Assembly: GCF_028128615.1 (NCBI RefSeq) | Contig: NZ_AMDP01000034.1 | Coordinates: 1-64,000, forward strand | DNA length: 64,000 nucleotides | DNA from: Enterococcus sp. 5H | Lineage (GTDB): Bacteria; Bacillota; Bacilli; Lactobacillales; Enterococcaceae | Direction of reading: 5' to 3' | Part shown: piece by piece, positions 20,453 through 31,085 of the stretch | Layout of the letters: every line of letters starts with the position of its first letter | How positions within the stretch are numbered: position 1 is the first letter of the stretch | Notes under the pieces: model-generated | Seen by the model: the letters and a program-made list of their open reading frames with translations, nothing else | The model's database searches: none | Told to the model about the DNA's origin: nothing | Position numbers and translations under genes: made by a program

Positions 20453-21826
20453 TTACTTATTTTCTTCGCTTTGTTTACTAAAAGCCGCAAACAAAAATGA
20501 TATCATTGGCAAAATATAGCAGAATACTGCGTAAGGCAAATAACTAATCGTAGCAATTCCTAATGTTCCAGAAATGAACACTCCGCTCACCCCCCAAGGA
20601 ATTAGCGGATTTATTACGGAACCTGCATCATTCAATTCACGAGAAAGTTGTGTTAAAGGAACTTTATTCTCTTTAAATTTATGGATAAATGATTTTCCAG
20701 GTAAAATAATGGAAAGGTATTGCTCACCAATCAATACGTTAATACCGATTGAACTCAGCATTGTAATAAAAACTAGTTTTTTGCGAGAGTTGATCGTTCG
20801 TTCAAAGCGATAAAGCAAACAGTCAATAATTTCCATTTTTATTAATAATCCACCCAAAGCTAATGCTAATATAATCAGCGAAACGGACCACATCATACTT
20901 TGAATTCCGCCTCTAGATAATAGTTCATCCACTTGAACATTTCCAGTTTGAGAAATAAACCCATTTTGAATCATGTCAGCTGTATGAATAAATGAAAAAT
21001 CAGAACTTGAAAAAATCATTAATACAATAGATAATGTAATGCTTAACAACAACGTAGGAATCGCCGGAATTTTTTTCCACGCACAAACAAATAATACCAA
21101 TAACGGCAATAGTGCCCAAGCCGAAATATTAAAATTTCCATTTAATGAATGTACAATACTTTGAATATTATTACTATCTAATGTGCCATCATAACGTAAG
21201 CCCATAAATAAAAAGTAAACACCAGAAATAATTGCAGCTGGAATCGACGTTTTATATGCATTTTTTAAATGAGCAAATAAATCTACATCTGAAATAGCCG
21301 CAGCTAAATTAACTGTATCCGACAATGGTGAAATGGAATTACCTAAAAAAGCCCCAGAAACAATTGCTCCAGCTGTTAACGCCGATTCCACACCGATCAG
21401 ATTTCCCATACCGAGAAAGGCAATTCCAATAGTTGAAACAGTAGTAAATGAACTGCCAACTGCTCCGCCTACAATTCCGCAGACAATAAAAACGGTTGGG
21501 ATAAAAAATTTCACCGACAAAAAGGAAAATCCCAAAACCATAATAGTTGGAATCGTTCCGTCAGCAATCCAAACACTAATCAATGCTCCAATCAAAATAA
21601 AAATTAAGATCGGAATAATACCGGACGATACCCCTTCAACCAAAGCTTCATGAATAAAATCCCAAGAAAATTTTTTATATCCAGCAAACAAAATCAGATA
21701 AGCAATCGCAATTAAAATAGCAACATGAGCAGAAATACCTAAACCAATTATACCGATACCAATCATTAACAATAATGTTATTAACAGAAACACTGCTTCA
21801 CTAAACTTTACCTGATATGTTTTCAT
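20453..21826 (-). CDS. nhaC: NhaC-family Na+/H+ antiporter
   Basis: A 457-aa protein with about 12 membrane helices and the NhaC signatures GIVGGAVGSSFTTVSTIGIA and SGAFLGNSISPLSDTVNLAA. NhaC antiporters accompany tyrosine decarboxylation loci in enterococci, where they probably help with ion and pH balance. It lies downstream of the decarboxylase in the same direction, but a strong terminator separates them, so it may be expressed separately or by read-through. GTGAGGAAC precedes the ATG. Confidence 0.9.
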   Translation of the reverse strand: MKTYQVKFSEAVFLLITLLLMIGIGIIGLGISAHVAILIAIAYLILFAGYKKFSWDFIHEALVEGVSSGIIPILIFILIGALISVWIADGTIPTIMVLGFSFLSVKFFIPTVFIVCGIVGGAVGSSFTTVSTIGIAFLGMGNLIGVESALTAGAIVSGAFLGNSISPLSDTVNLAAAISDVDLFAHLKNAYKTSIPAAIISGVYFLFMGLRYDGTLDSNNIQSIVHSLNGNFNISAWALLPLLVLFVCAWKKIPAIPTLLLSITLSIVLMIFSSSDFSFIHTADMIQNGFISQTGNVQVDELLSRGGIQSMMWSVSLIILALALGGLLIKMEIIDCLLYRFERTINSRKKLVFITMLSSIGINVLIGEQYLSIILPGKSFIHKFKENKVPLTQLSRELNDAGSVINPLIPWGVSGVFISGTLGIATISYLPYAVFCYILPMISFLFAAFSKQSEENK

Positions 21827-21918
21827 TTGTTGTTCCTCACAGTTTTATTGAGATAGCAATTGTTATCTGAGTTTTTTATGTACGAAAAAAATAATCCATT
21901 GCTTCTCATTTATTTTTT

Positions 21919-21960
21919 GAAAAAAGTGTAGATAAGACAAATCGATTCTTGTCTTATCTA
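21919..21960 (-). terminator. Terminator after tyrosine decarboxylase
   Basis: A perfect 12-bp stem (TAGATAAGACAA, 21929-21940, with its complement 21949-21960) followed leftward by ACTTTTTTC. Confidence 0.9.
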
Positions 21961-21979
21961 ACACCTCATCTTCTAATTA

Positions 21980-23857
21980 TTATTCAGCGTAAATTGCTTC
22001 TAATTTTTCTTGAATTGCTTGTTTGATTTTACCCGCATATTCATCGAAGACTTCTTTATCATTCATATATGGTGACATTCCCGCCGCACGTAAAATGGTT
22101 ACTTTATCTGCACGTTCCCACTCAGCACGAGAAAATCCTAAGCTGTTTACAAATTCAAACGGGCTGTGTCCATACTCTTCAATCGCAAAATCAGTATGTG
22201 ATGTGATGAATTCATTCGTGTATAAACCACCTTTTGCATATGAAGCATAATCATAGAAATCATGATTTAATTTGTTCATTTTCACCAAATCAGTATTACC
22301 TTTTTCATTAAATACGTAATCAACCATGTTAAAATCAGGTTTAGTTAAAGCGTGAATTTCAATTGTTTTATCACCGACTTGGAATTCTAAGCCCTCGATA
22401 AAGTGATAGAAATGATATGCTCCTTCTATACTTGCACCCATTAATTTTCCGTAACCAGTCACGTTCAATGGCAATACTTTATGAGCAGTCCAAACAGCAG
22501 CGGCAGTGGCACCTGCTTTTGATCCTTCAAGAATATAAGCACCAAGTAAAGCTGGAATATCTGCGCCTTTTTCAAATACATATGTTGCGAAGTAAGAGAT
22601 AACATCACGCATACGGATATCTTTAATCACTACACCACCAGCTGAATAAGGAATGTACCCCATTTTATGTGGATCGATTGTGACAGATTCAGCTTGTTCA
22701 ATTGCTTTAAATGAGTCATAAATTTCTCTGGTTAACCAATCATTTTTTTCTTGGAAAATATTATGTTTGGCATAAACGTCTTCGATTTTATCCCATTCGA
22801 TAAATTGATCGTTTTCGTCTAAGAAGATTGAACGGCCATAACCACCGTAAGCTGCATCCACATGTACATAGAAATAAATGCCTTCTTTAGCTAATTTTTC
22901 ACGTAACGCAATAATTTGATCGATTCTGTCAACTTGGCCTTCCTCAGTTGAACCAACTACACCAACAACTCCTAATGTAGGAATTCCTTGTACTGCAAGA
23001 TCACGGATTTGTGCTTCTAATTTGTCAATATCCATACGATATTCACTGTTTACTTCACCAGCGATCACTTGATCTAAACCAATACCGATAATATCTGCTG
23101 CTTTTAACCATGAATAATGTTTGGTTTGCGGTACAATCCATTTACCTAATTTATCTAGATTTTTACCACTACGTGCTGAATGAGCCTTGATTTCATCCAT
23201 TTTATCTTGAACATTGTCTAAAATATCCAGAACTTCTGTTGTTGACATATTAAGTAGTTCCCACTCACTCTTACCAGCGACCATTTCAGGTACAACGGCT
23301 TGAATCGCAAATGGTAAAGATTTCATGTTACGTGCATACCATAGACCTTCTAAGTTAGCGATTGAACCATCTGCGGCAATATGTCCCCAACCGTCTTGGT
23401 AGCCCATCAAAGTTGCAAATTCTAAACCAACTTCTTCTTCCATTTGTGATGTTGCTGGTGATGATTCGTATGCTACATTATTTCCATTCCAAAGCATTGC
23501 TGTTGTATAGGCAATAATTGAAGGCATTAATGTTTCAGCGTTCATATGACCCCAGAAACGTCCAGCAGAATGCCATGGAAGTGATTCTGTACGTAAACGA
23601 GAAGATAAAACATTAAAAACACTTCTCATATTGTCTGCTGTTTCTTGGAATGTTTTAGAACTTCTATCTTGCGGTGTAATTACTGGTAAATCTTGCGGCA
23701 TATAGTTTTGTCTCCAGCCGACATGCTCATCAATCATTTTGTTTAATAGTTCTTTGAATAAATCAACGTTTTCACCTTTATCACCGATAAATAATGCTTT
23801 TAAGTTTGTATCGTCTGTATTGAAATTTTTCACGAAATTTTCCTCCAATATTTTCAT
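21980..23857 (-). CDS. tdcA: Tyrosine decarboxylase (PLP-dependent)
   Basis: A 625-aa protein of the bacterial tyrosine decarboxylase type, about the size of the enterococcal enzyme (about 620 aa). [18 protein letters not shown] holds the PLP-binding lysine; [28 protein letters not shown] and [12 protein letters not shown] are conserved cofactor and substrate regions. It converts tyrosine to tyramine and CO2, consuming a proton, which supports acid resistance and proton-motive energy. It follows the exchanger gene with 32 bp between. Phenylalanine may also be a substrate. Confidence 0.93.
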   Translation of the reverse strand: MKILEENFVKNFNTDDTNLKALFIGDKGENVDLFKELLNKMIDEHVGWRQNYMPQDLPVITPQDRSSKTFQETADNMRSVFNVLSSRLRTESLPWHSAGRFWGHMNAETLMPSIIAYTTAMLWNGNNVAYESSPATSQMEEEVGLEFATLMGYQDGWGHIAADGSIANLEGLWYARNMKSLPFAIQAVVPEMVAGKSEWELLNMSTTEVLDILDNVQDKMDEIKAHSARSGKNLDKLGKWIVPQTKHYSWLKAADIIGIGLDQVIAGEVNSEYRMDIDKLEAQIRDLAVQGIPTLGVVGVVGSTEEGQVDRIDQIIALREKLAKEGIYFYVHVDAAYGGYGRSIFLDENDQFIEWDKIEDVYAKHNIFQEKNDWLTREIYDSFKAIEQAESVTIDPHKMGYIPYSAGGVVIKDIRMRDVISYFATYVFEKGADIPALLGAYILEGSKAGATAAAVWTAHKVLPLNVTGYGKLMGASIEGAYHFYHFIEGLEFQVGDKTIEIHALTKPDFNMVDYVFNEKGNTDLVKMNKLNHDFYDYASYAKGGLYTNEFITSHTDFAIEEYGHSPFEFVNSLGFSRAEWERADKVTILRAAGMSPYMNDKEVFDEYAGKIKQAIQEKLEAIYAE

Positions 23858-23889
23858 AATTACTCATGGTAAAAACATTTCCCATGCTT

Positions 23890-25296
23890 TTACTTATCTG
23901 TCTTTTTCCACTCTGGTTTTTTTCTCTTATAAATAATCAACGCAATAGCTATCATAATTAATGTTGCTGCAACTTGATAAATAATATAAGCAACATGACC
24001 TGATTGCGGTACGGATGTTGGCGGTATTAAACTAACTAAAATAGTTACAACCACACTTACAATTGCTAAACATGAAACAAACCACATTAGACCATTACCT
24101 TTACTGCCTAATCTAAATGGACGTTCAACACTTGGCATGCTGTAACGTAATTTAATTGCTGAAAGAGAAATCAATAAGTAAACCACACAATATAGAATTG
24201 TTGTTGTAATTGTAATAATCAAGAACGCTTCACTAATATCCGGAACAACGACATATAGGAATGACACAAGAGAAATAACGATTGCTTGGATCATCACAAA
24301 TGTAATCGGGATACCTTTTTTATTCCGTTTTTGGAAGAATGGTGGTAAGTTCCCTTCATCTGCTACTTTAATCATTGATTTACTTGGACCTAAGACCCAT
24401 GCGCTCAATTGAACTAATACACCGATTAGGATCATTAGAGAAACGATATTATTAAAAATCGCTGGAATTGCAAGATCTTCCGTCATGATAACGAATGGTT
24501 GGGTAATATTGGCTAATTCCATTTGACCTGCTGGTACACTGTCAGCAACACTTAAACCAGCGACTAAATTAAAGACAACTAATAATAAAACAGAAGCAAT
24601 AACTGCAATTGGATAATTACGTTTTGGATTATCAATATTATTGGCATGAACAGATGAAATCTCAACCCCTGCAAAGATAAAAATAATCCCTGTTAATGTT
24701 GGTAAACTACCCAAATCACTTAAATCCGGCAATAATTTACCTGCTTCAAAATGACCTAAATAACTATCAGGATTGATCCCGTGTTTTGCCATATACATTA
24801 AACCTAAAACAACTAAAGCGACAAATGGAATGTAAACTCCGATAACCGCTCCCCAGTCACCAGCAATTTTGACCATATCAAATTTTAAATTTAATAAAGT
24901 AATCGCCCAATAGGATATTAAAATCATAATAAAAATAAACAAATTGTTATGACCCAAATCTGGACGGTCAATCACATAACCTAGTAAAACGCCAACTGTT
25001 GACGCAACCATAACCATTCCGAAAAACATTTGTACCCATAGTAACCATGAAGTAACAAAACCCCATTTTTCTCCAAAAGCATTACGTACCCAAACTTGTG
25101 GTCCGCCTTCTTCCGGCCATCCAGTAGATAGTTCAGCTGAAATCAAAGCAATTGGTAAAGCGAAAAAACACGCTGCAATCACCATATAAAATATTTGTGC
25201 CCATCCTGTTGATGCTAATGTCGGTACACTACGCACGGTTCCAAAAAAGGCCATTGTAATTCCGATTAATCCAAATAATGACAATTTCTTATTCAT
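23890..25296 (-). CDS. tyrP: Tyrosine/tyramine exchanger (APC family)
   Basis: A 468-aa APC-superfamily transporter with about 12 helices. Typical glutamate/GABA-type antiporter features are the N-terminal SLFGLIGITMAFFGTVRSVP, the segment AELSTGWPEEGGPQVWVRNA and the helix GIIFIFAGVEISSVHANNID. Its position directly before the decarboxylase supports tyrosine uptake in exchange for tyramine. TCAGGAGGTCAAC precedes the ATG. In the well-known enterococcal locus the decarboxylase comes first, so the order here is reversed. Confidence 0.88.
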   Translation of the reverse strand: MNKKLSLFGLIGITMAFFGTVRSVPTLASTGWAQIFYMVIAACFFALPIALISAELSTGWPEEGGPQVWVRNAFGEKWGFVTSWLLWVQMFFGMVMVASTVGVLLGYVIDRPDLGHNNLFIFIMILISYWAITLLNLKFDMVKIAGDWGAVIGVYIPFVALVVLGLMYMAKHGINPDSYLGHFEAGKLLPDLSDLGSLPTLTGIIFIFAGVEISSVHANNIDNPKRNYPIAVIASVLLLVVFNLVAGLSVADSVPAGQMELANITQPFVIMTEDLAIPAIFNNIVSLMILIGVLVQLSAWVLGPSKSMIKVADEGNLPPFFQKRNKKGIPITFVMIQAIVISLVSFLYVVVPDISEAFLIITITTTILYCVVYLLISLSAIKLRYSMPSVERPFRLGSKGNGLMWFVSCLAIVSVVVTILVSLIPPTSVPQSGHVAYIIYQVAATLIMIAIALIIYKRKKPEWKKTDK

Positions 25297-25333
25297 GTTG
25301 ACCTCCTGATAATTTTTATTTTTTGTTTCTCAC

Positions 25334-25380
25334 ATGTGAAATCACATTCAAAGTATAGGTACCTTTACCAGCCAAGTCAA
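25334..25380 (-). promoter_or_regulatory. Promoter of the tyrosine exchanger/decarboxylase operon with +1-region dyad
   Basis: Reading leftward, TTGACT (25380-25375), 17-bp spacer, TATACT (25357-25352). A perfect 14-bp dyad, ATGTGAAATCACAT (25334-25347), begins 4 bp after the -10, over the expected start site, an ideal place for a repressor. The regulator is unknown. Confidence 0.75.
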
Positions 25381-25445
25381 AAAGAGCTGAATTAAAAAAA
25401 TCAGCCGTTATTTAACATTTTCCTACTCTGTATAACGCATTAGCG

Positions 25446-25461
25446 CTTTAGCGCGCTAAAG
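25446..25461. promoter_or_regulatory. 16-bp perfect palindrome between the divergent tyrP and tyrS units
   Basis: CTTTAGCGCGCTAAAG is a perfect palindrome, partly repeated just to its left (TTAGCGCTTTAGCGCG). It lies about 65 bp upstream of the exchanger promoter. It could be a regulator site or a hairpin; there is no T-tract. Confidence 0.4.
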
Positions 25462-25628
25462 TATTTAAGTGGGAAAAAGCCCGTAATACAGCTTTTTGTC
25501 AATGAGGTTATTTTATTTGTTAGAAATCATTTCAATAGATTAGCTATTTCAATAAACCTAGATTAAAGAGAAGCCTCTCAATATGAGAAAGTCTTCATTT
25601 AAAAATAATAATTAAAAAAAAGAAGTAT

Positions 25629-25910
25629 TTGACAAGTCGACTAATTTGTCGTAGAATTGCCATAAAATAACATATCAAACAATGGTAAAGCGAAGTAGCA
25701 TGAATGTTCCCATTTTAGAGAGTCAGTGCTTGGTGAAAACTGACATGTACATTTTTTGTGAATTACACTTTATGGTTTCCTACCGTAAGTAGGCGTCTAT
25801 CTACGATACAGATTTGAGAGGTATATAATTATTTATATACAATTTGGGTGGTAACACGGTGAAGTTCGTCCCATAGGTTTAATAGCCTATGGGGCGTTTT
25901 TATTTTTATA
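25629..25910 (+). promoter_or_regulatory. tyrS promoter and tyrosine T-box leader
   Basis: TTGACA (25629-25634), 17-bp spacer and TAGAAT (25652-25657) start a leader of about 250 nt. The T-box core GGGTGGTAACACGG (about 25,846-25,859) is unmistakable, followed by a terminator hairpin with CCCATAGG/CCTATGGGG (about 25,870-25,895) and TTTTTATTTTT. A TAC codon at the expected specifier place (after CTGACATG) fits tyrosine. Uncharged tRNA-Tyr would stabilise the antiterminator. Confidence 0.93.
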
Positions 25911-25930
25911 TGAGGAAAGGAAGAAAGACT

Positions 25931-27199
25931 ATGACAAACATTATTGACGAATTAGAATGGCGCGGCGCCATCAATCAGCAAACAGACAGCGAAGGTTTGC
26001 GTAAATATGTAGAAACTGAGAGTATTTCATTATACTGTGGTGTTGACCCAACTGGTGACAGTATGCATATTGGACATTTAATTCCATTTATGATGTTAAA
26101 AAGATTCCAAGCATTTGGTCATCATCCATACATTTTAATCGGTGGTGCTACTGGAACAATTGGTGATCCAAGCGGGCGTACAACTGAACGCCAACTTCAA
26201 ACAATGGATACTGTTCAACACAACGTTGATTCTTTAACAAGACAAATGGAGAAATTATTTGAAGTTGAAAACGATAATCACTTAACTTTAGTAAACAACT
26301 ACGATTGGACACATAACTTATCTCTTTTGGATTTCTTAAGAGATATCGGTAAATTTTTCAATGTGAATACAATGTTAGCTAAAGATATTGTGGCTAGCCG
26401 TTTAGACACAGGAATTTCATTTACAGAATTTACTTACCAAATTCTACAATCAATGGACTTTTTACACTTATTCCAAAACCACAATGTTCGTATGCAAATT
26501 GGTGGCGCAGATCAATGGGGTAATATTACGGCAGGATTAGACTTAATCCGTAAAAAAGAAGGCGCTGAAGCCAAAGCATTTGGTTTAACAATTCCATTGA
26601 TGCTTAAAGCTGATGGAACAAAATTTGGTAAAACAGCTGGCGGAGCTGTTTGGTTAGATCCAGAAAAAACAACGCCTTACGAATTTTACCAATTTTGGGT
26701 AAACCAAGATGACCGTGATGTAATCAAATACTTGAAATTCTTCACTTTCTTAACTAAAGAAGAGATTGATGCTTTAGAAGTTAAAGTTCAAACAGAACCG
26801 CACCTACGTGAAGCTCAACGTGTCTTAGCAGCAGAAATGACGAAATTTGTTCATAGTGAAACAGATTTAAATGATGCTTTAGCTATCTCTGAAGCGTTAT
26901 TTTCCGGTAACGTTAGCAAATTGACTTCAAAACAAATTGAAGAAGGTTTTAAAAACATGCCGACAGTTGAAACTGAAACATTAAACCAAAATCTTGTTGA
27001 CTGGCTAATCGAATTAGGTATCGAACCTTCAAAACGTCAAGCACGAGAAGATATTACTAATGGTGCTATCTCAATTAATGGTGAAAAGATCAAAGAACTT
27101 GATTTTGAAGTTACGAACGAACAAACTTTTGATGGCAAATTTATTATTGTTCGAAAAGGCAAAAAACAATACACTTTAGTAAAAATCGCTTCAAAATAA
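25931..27199 (+). CDS. tyrS: Tyrosyl-tRNA synthetase
   Basis: A 422-aa class I synthetase: HIGH at residues 46-49 (SMHIGHLIP), the tyrosine pocket region QMQIGGADQWGNITAGLDL in the YHLxQ-to-GxDQ area, KFGKT as the KMSKS equivalent, and a C-terminal S4 RNA-binding domain (PSKRQAREDITNGAISINGE). ATG 25931 gives the normal family length; upstream in-frame codons lie in the leader. It is controlled by a T-box and sits divergent to the tyrosine decarboxylation operon, consistent with tyrosine-linked coordination. Confidence 0.97.
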   Translation: MTNIIDELEWRGAINQQTDSEGLRKYVETESISLYCGVDPTGDSMHIGHLIPFMMLKRFQAFGHHPYILIGGATGTIGDPSGRTTERQLQTMDTVQHNVDSLTRQMEKLFEVENDNHLTLVNNYDWTHNLSLLDFLRDIGKFFNVNTMLAKDIVASRLDTGISFTEFTYQILQSMDFLHLFQNHNVRMQIGGADQWGNITAGLDLIRKKEGAEAKAFGLTIPLMLKADGTKFGKTAGGAVWLDPEKTTPYEFYQFWVNQDDRDVIKYLKFFTFLTKEEIDALEVKVQTEPHLREAQRVLAAEMTKFVHSETDLNDALAISEALFSGNVSKLTSKQIEEGFKNMPTVETETLNQNLVDWLIELGIEPSKRQAREDITNGAISINGEKIKELDFEVTNEQTFDGKFIIVRKGKKQYTLVKIASK

Positions 27200-27213
27200 G
27201 CATTAAGAACTTA

Positions 27214-27266
27214 TAAGAGTACGCGATTAAAGCTTTCATTGCTTTAATCGCGTACTCTTATTTTTT
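27214..27266 (+). terminator. Terminator of tyrS
   Basis: A perfect 20-bp stem (27214-27233 with 27241-27260) closing a 7-nt loop, followed by TTTTTT. Confidence 0.92.
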
Positions 27267-27320
27267 ACTATTTTCTCTATTGATTTTTTTAATAAACTTT
27301 CACCCTAGAAACATTTTTAC

Positions 27321-27348
27321 TGGACAAAATAGGGTTATGATTTATAAT
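27321..27348 (+). promoter_or_regulatory. Promoter of the YerC-like gene
   Basis: TGGACA (27321-27326), 16-bp spacer, TATAAT (27343-27348). The leader of about 100 nt contains imperfect complementarity between its two ends. Confidence 0.65.
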
Positions 27349-27455
27349 AGAAAAATAGTTAGGCTATGGGTAAAAAATCTAGATGTAAGCCTGTAAGACA
27401 GCACTTTATTACATTTTTTATCCAGATTTTTAAGCTTTATTTTAAGGAGGAATTT

Positions 27456-27770
27456 ATGAAGATTGACAAAATTCAAGACGGTCATGGCGATGAGTTTTTC
27501 CGTTCGTTACTCGCTTTAGAAACACTGGAAGATTGTTACAATTACTTTGATGATTTAATGACCTTAAAAGAATTAGATTCAATGATTCAACGGTTTGAGG
27601 TTGCAAAGCTACTATTATTAAATAAAACCTACAGCGATATTGCAGAAGCTACAGGTAGCAGTACAACGACTATTTCTAGAGTTAAAAGAATTTTAGATGA
27701 AGGAAATGGTGGTTTGCTTGAAATGGTTCATAGAATCGATGAGCAAGATGATGAAAACCTTCATCATTAA
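27456..27770 (+). CDS. yerC: YerC/YecD-family TrpR-like DNA-binding protein
   Basis: A 104-aa protein with a TrpR-like helix-turn-helix (residues about 35-90: ELDSMIQRFEVAKLLLLNKT, YSDIAEATGSSTTTISRVKR). It matches the YerC/YecD family, relatives of the tryptophan repressor without a known ligand. ATG 27456 has AAGGAGGAATTT upstream and gives the usual family length; an upstream in-frame start is unsupported. Target genes are unknown. Confidence 0.85.
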   Translation: MKIDKIQDGHGDEFFRSLLALETLEDCYNYFDDLMTLKELDSMIQRFEVAKLLLLNKTYSDIAEATGSSTTTISRVKRILDEGNGGLLEMVHRIDEQDDENLHH

Positions 27771-27792
27771 TTTTAAAATAAATATTCATTTA

Positions 27793-27840
27793 TAAACTCG
27801 TTCACCAGTAAATCTAAAATTGGTGAACGAGTTTATTATT
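27793..27840 (+). terminator. Terminator of the YerC-like gene
   Basis: TAAACTCGTTCACCA (27793-27807) pairs with TGGTGAACGAGTTTA (27821-27835); the T-tract is interrupted by A. Confidence 0.8.
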
Positions 27841-27842
27841 AT

Positions 27843-27872
27843 AAAAAAAGCCGGGCATGGCCTGCCCGGCTT
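27843..27872 (-). terminator. Terminator of the pdh operon
   Basis: Reading leftward, AAGCCGGGCA and its complement TGCCCGGCTT form a GC-rich stem followed by TTTTTTT, just after the pdhD stop. Confidence 0.92.
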
Positions 27873-27893
27873 CTCTGTGTGACAAATATGCTA

Positions 27894-29300
27894 TTAAATA
27901 TGAATTGGCAAACCTAAAGCCAACTCAGAAGCATCCATAGTAATTTCACCTAAAGATGGGTGAGGATGGATTGTTAATGCGATATCTTCTGCATTCATAC
28001 CAGATTCAATTGCTAATGATAATTCAGAAATCATATCACTTGCGCCGACTCCGCCAATTTGTGCTCCGATAATTACATTATCTTCGTTTGTTGTTACTAA
28101 ACGTACAAATCCTTCTGTTTTACCTAAAGAGATTGCACGGCCGTTACCAGCGAATGGGAATTTGTAAGCAGTAGCTTCTAATCCCGCTTCTTTAGCTTCA
28201 GCAATTGTCATACCAACACTTGCTAATTCAGGATCAGTGAAGGCTACAGCAGGCATTGCTTTGTAGTCAACTTCAACTTTTTTACCAGAAATTGCTTCAG
28301 CAGCAATCTTAGCTTCGTAACTTGCTTTATGAGCAAGTGCAGCACCTGGTACAATATCTCCGATTGCAAAAATGTTTGATACGTTTGTTCTACCTTGTTT
28401 GTCAACTGGTACTAAACCACGTTCGCCAACTTCAACGCCCGCTTGTTCAAGACCAAGATCATCAGTATTTGGGCGACGACCAACAGTTACCATTACGTAG
28501 TCAGCAGTTACTGATTCTTCTTTGCCGTCTACTTCATATTTAACTGTTACGCTGTCGCCATTGTCGATTGCTTCTTTAGCCATCGCTTTAGTCACAACTG
28601 TTACATTTTTCTTTTTAAAGTCATCTGTAACAAGTTTAACCATATCTTTTTCATATGTTGGTAAAATTGAAGGACTACCTTCTAAAATTGTTACTTCAGA
28701 ACCTAAGTTAGCATACGCTCCGCCAAGTTCTGCACCGATCACACCGCCACCGATAATAACGAATTTTTTAGGTACTTCTTTCAAGTTTAAACCACCAGTA
28801 GAATCTAAGACACGTCCGCCAAATTTAAATCCTGGAATTTCAATCGGGCGAGAACCTGTTGCTACGATAGCATTGTTGAAAGAGTATGTTTGAGCTGAAT
28901 CTGGATGAATCACGCGTAATGTGTTTTCATCAACAAAGAAAGCTTCTCCTTCAATAATCTCTACTTTGTGTTTTTTAAGCAGCATACCTACGCCGCCTGT
29001 TAGTGATTTAACAACTTTATTGTCTTTCCACTCTTGTGTTTTTGTGAAGTCTAATTTCACATCTTTAGCAGTAACACCAAACAATGTTGAATCTAATGAT
29101 TCTTGGTAATGATGCCCTGCTGCGATCAATGCTTTAGAAGGAATACATCCAACGTTTAAACATACACCGCCGATAAATTCACGTTCAATAATCGCAACTT
29201 TTTGACCCATTTCAGCAGCACGAATTGCTGCAACGTATCCTCCAGGGCCTGAACCAATTACGACTGTATCTAATTCAATGGCGAAATCTCCTACTACCAT
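27894..29300 (-). CDS. pdhD: Dihydrolipoamide dehydrogenase (PDH E3)
   Basis: A 468-aa flavoprotein disulfide reductase: N-terminal FAD site ([20 protein letters not shown]), redox pair in [16 protein letters not shown]-binding [20 protein letters not shown] (about residues 180-200) and the C-terminal HPHPSLGE with the catalytic His-Glu. It reoxidises the lipoyl groups of E2 and makes NADH. Last gene of the pdh operon, 8 bp after pdhC. AAGGATGATTATCAG precedes the ATG. Confidence 0.97.
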   Translation of the reverse strand: MVVGDFAIELDTVVIGSGPGGYVAAIRAAEMGQKVAIIEREFIGGVCLNVGCIPSKALIAAGHHYQESLDSTLFGVTAKDVKLDFTKTQEWKDNKVVKSLTGGVGMLLKKHKVEIIEGEAFFVDENTLRVIHPDSAQTYSFNNAIVATGSRPIEIPGFKFGGRVLDSTGGLNLKEVPKKFVIIGGGVIGAELGGAYANLGSEVTILEGSPSILPTYEKDMVKLVTDDFKKKNVTVVTKAMAKEAIDNGDSVTVKYEVDGKEESVTADYVMVTVGRRPNTDDLGLEQAGVEVGERGLVPVDKQGRTNVSNIFAIGDIVPGAALAHKASYEAKIAAEAISGKKVEVDYKAMPAVAFTDPELASVGMTIAEAKEAGLEATAYKFPFAGNGRAISLGKTEGFVRLVTTNEDNVIIGAQIGGVGASDMISELSLAIESGMNAEDIALTIHPHPSLGEITMDASELALGLPIHI

Positions 29301-29307
29301 CTGATAA

Positions 29308-30948
29308 TCATCCTTCCATTAATAGTAATTCTGGATCAGCTAATAAACGCTTGATGTTGTTCATTGCTTTTTGAGCAGTTGCTCCGTCAACAATGCGGTG
29401 GTCAAAACTCATTGAAAGTTTCATTACACGGCCAACAACGATTTCTCCATCTGCATTTACAACTGGTTGTGTAGCGATTGTACCCACTCCTAAAATTGCA
29501 ACTTCAGGGTAGTTAATAACTGGTGTGAACCAGCCGCCGCCAACTGAACCAATATTACTGATTGTAATAGAGCCATCACGCATATCTTGAGCAGTTAATT
29601 TACCTTCAATAGCCAAGGCTGCTTTTTCGTTGATTTCATCAGCGATAGCAAACATGCTCTTAGTATTCGCATTTTTAACGTTTGGTACATATAAACCATG
29701 ATCTGTATCTGTTGCGATACCGATGTTATAGTAATTTTTATAAACAATTTCTTGTGCTGCATCGTCAATAGATGCGTTCAAGATTGGGAATTTTTGAACT
29801 GTTGCAGTTAATGCTTTTACAACGTATGGTAAGAAAGTCAATTTTGTGCCGTTTGCCGCAGCAACGTCTTTAAATTTCTTACGGTGATCCCAAAGTTTAG
29901 AAACTTCAACTTCATCATGCAATGTAACGTGTGGTGCAGTATGTTTACTGTTAACCATCGCTTTAGCAATTGCTTTACGAGTTGGTGTCATTTTTTCGCG
30001 AGTTTCAGCTTCACCTAAATCAGAAACAAATGGTTTAGCAGGAGCTTTTGGTGCTGCTGCCGTTTCAGTTGCTTGAGGTGCAGCCGTTGTTTGTTCTGCT
30101 TGTGCAGGAGCTGCTGCTTGTCCGCCGCCTGAGATAAATGATTCGATATCTGCTTTTGTAACACGTCCGCCTTTACCAGTTGGTGTTACTTGAGTAATAT
30201 CTACATCTTTTTCACGTGCAAATTGACGAACTGATGGCATAGCCAACACACGTTTGTTTGGATCAGCCGCTGCTACAACACCAGTTGATGCCGCAGGTGC
30301 AGGAGCTGCTTGTTCAGTTTGAGCAGGAGCACTTGCTGCTGGAGCAGATGCTGGTGCATCATTATGTCCAGGTGCATCAATTTCAATCAATACATCCCCA
30401 ACATTTGCTACTGTACCTTCTGGAACAACAATATTTTTAACTGTTCCTGTTACTGGTGAAGGAATTTCTTCAACAGATTTATCATTTTGTACTTCTAATA
30501 ATGTATCGTCTTCATTGATTGTATCGCCTGATTTAACGAACCATTTTACGATTTCGCCTTCTGCAATACCTTCACCAATATCTGGTAATTTAAATTGGAA
30601 AACGCCACCGCCATTGCTAGCTGCTGGTGCTTCCGGAACCGCTGCTGGTTGTGCAGGAGTTTGTTCTTGAGCTGGAGCTGCTGCAGGCGCTGCATCATTT
30701 TCAGGATGCCCTGGCGCATCGATTTCGATCAATACATCTCCAACGTTTGCTACTGTGCCTTCTGGTACTACGATTGATTTAACTGTTCCTGTAACTGGAG
30801 ATGGAATCTCTTCTACAGATTTATCGTTTTGTACTTCTAATAGTGTATCGTCTTCATTAATTGTATCGCCAGCTTTAACAAACCATTTTACGATTTCGCC
30901 TTCTGCAATACCTTCACCAATATCTGGTAATTTAAATTGATAAGCCAT
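29308..30948 (-). CDS. pdhC: PDH E2, dihydrolipoamide acetyltransferase with two lipoyl domains
   Basis: A 546-aa protein: two almost identical lipoyl domains (residues 1-80 with lipoyl Lys43, and about 116-195 with Lys157), joined by Ala/Pro-rich linkers, then a peripheral-subunit-binding domain (about 238-275, [16 protein letters not shown]) and a catalytic domain ending near [14 protein letters not shown], whose His is catalytic. It transfers acetyl groups to CoA at the core of the complex. The repeated domains suggest recent duplication or gene conversion. Confidence 0.97.
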   Translation of the reverse strand: MAYQFKLPDIGEGIAEGEIVKWFVKAGDTINEDDTLLEVQNDKSVEEIPSPVTGTVKSIVVPEGTVANVGDVLIEIDAPGHPENDAAPAAAPAQEQTPAQPAAVPEAPAASNGGGVFQFKLPDIGEGIAEGEIVKWFVKSGDTINEDDTLLEVQNDKSVEEIPSPVTGTVKNIVVPEGTVANVGDVLIEIDAPGHNDAPASAPAASAPAQTEQAAPAPAASTGVVAAADPNKRVLAMPSVRQFAREKDVDITQVTPTGKGGRVTKADIESFISGGGQAAAPAQAEQTTAAPQATETAAAPKAPAKPFVSDLGEAETREKMTPTRKAIAKAMVNSKHTAPHVTLHDEVEVSKLWDHRKKFKDVAAANGTKLTFLPYVVKALTATVQKFPILNASIDDAAQEIVYKNYYNIGIATDTDHGLYVPNVKNANTKSMFAIADEINEKAALAIEGKLTAQDMRDGSITISNIGSVGGGWFTPVINYPEVAILGVGTIATQPVVNADGEIVVGRVMKLSMSFDHRIVDGATAQKAMNNIKRLLADPELLLMEG

Positions 30949-31011
30949 TTTTTAAGCCTTCCCTTCCTTTATCAAATCTGTCTAACTGATAAATTGCAGA
31001 AAACAACAGCG

Positions 31012-31052
31012 CTTAATTTCCACGTAATAAAAGATATTACGCGAAAATTAAG
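31012..31052. other. Long hairpin between pdhB and pdhC
   Basis: CTTAATTTCCACGTAATA (31012-31029) and TATTACGCGAAAATTAAG (31035-31052) pair along 18 bp if two G-U pairs are allowed, with a 5-nt loop. No T-tract follows, so it is more likely an mRNA processing or stability element than a terminator. The gap of 137 bp is unusual in this operon. Confidence 0.6.
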
Positions 31053-31085
31053 GCATGCTATTTAAAGCAAATTATTCAGTTTTAA

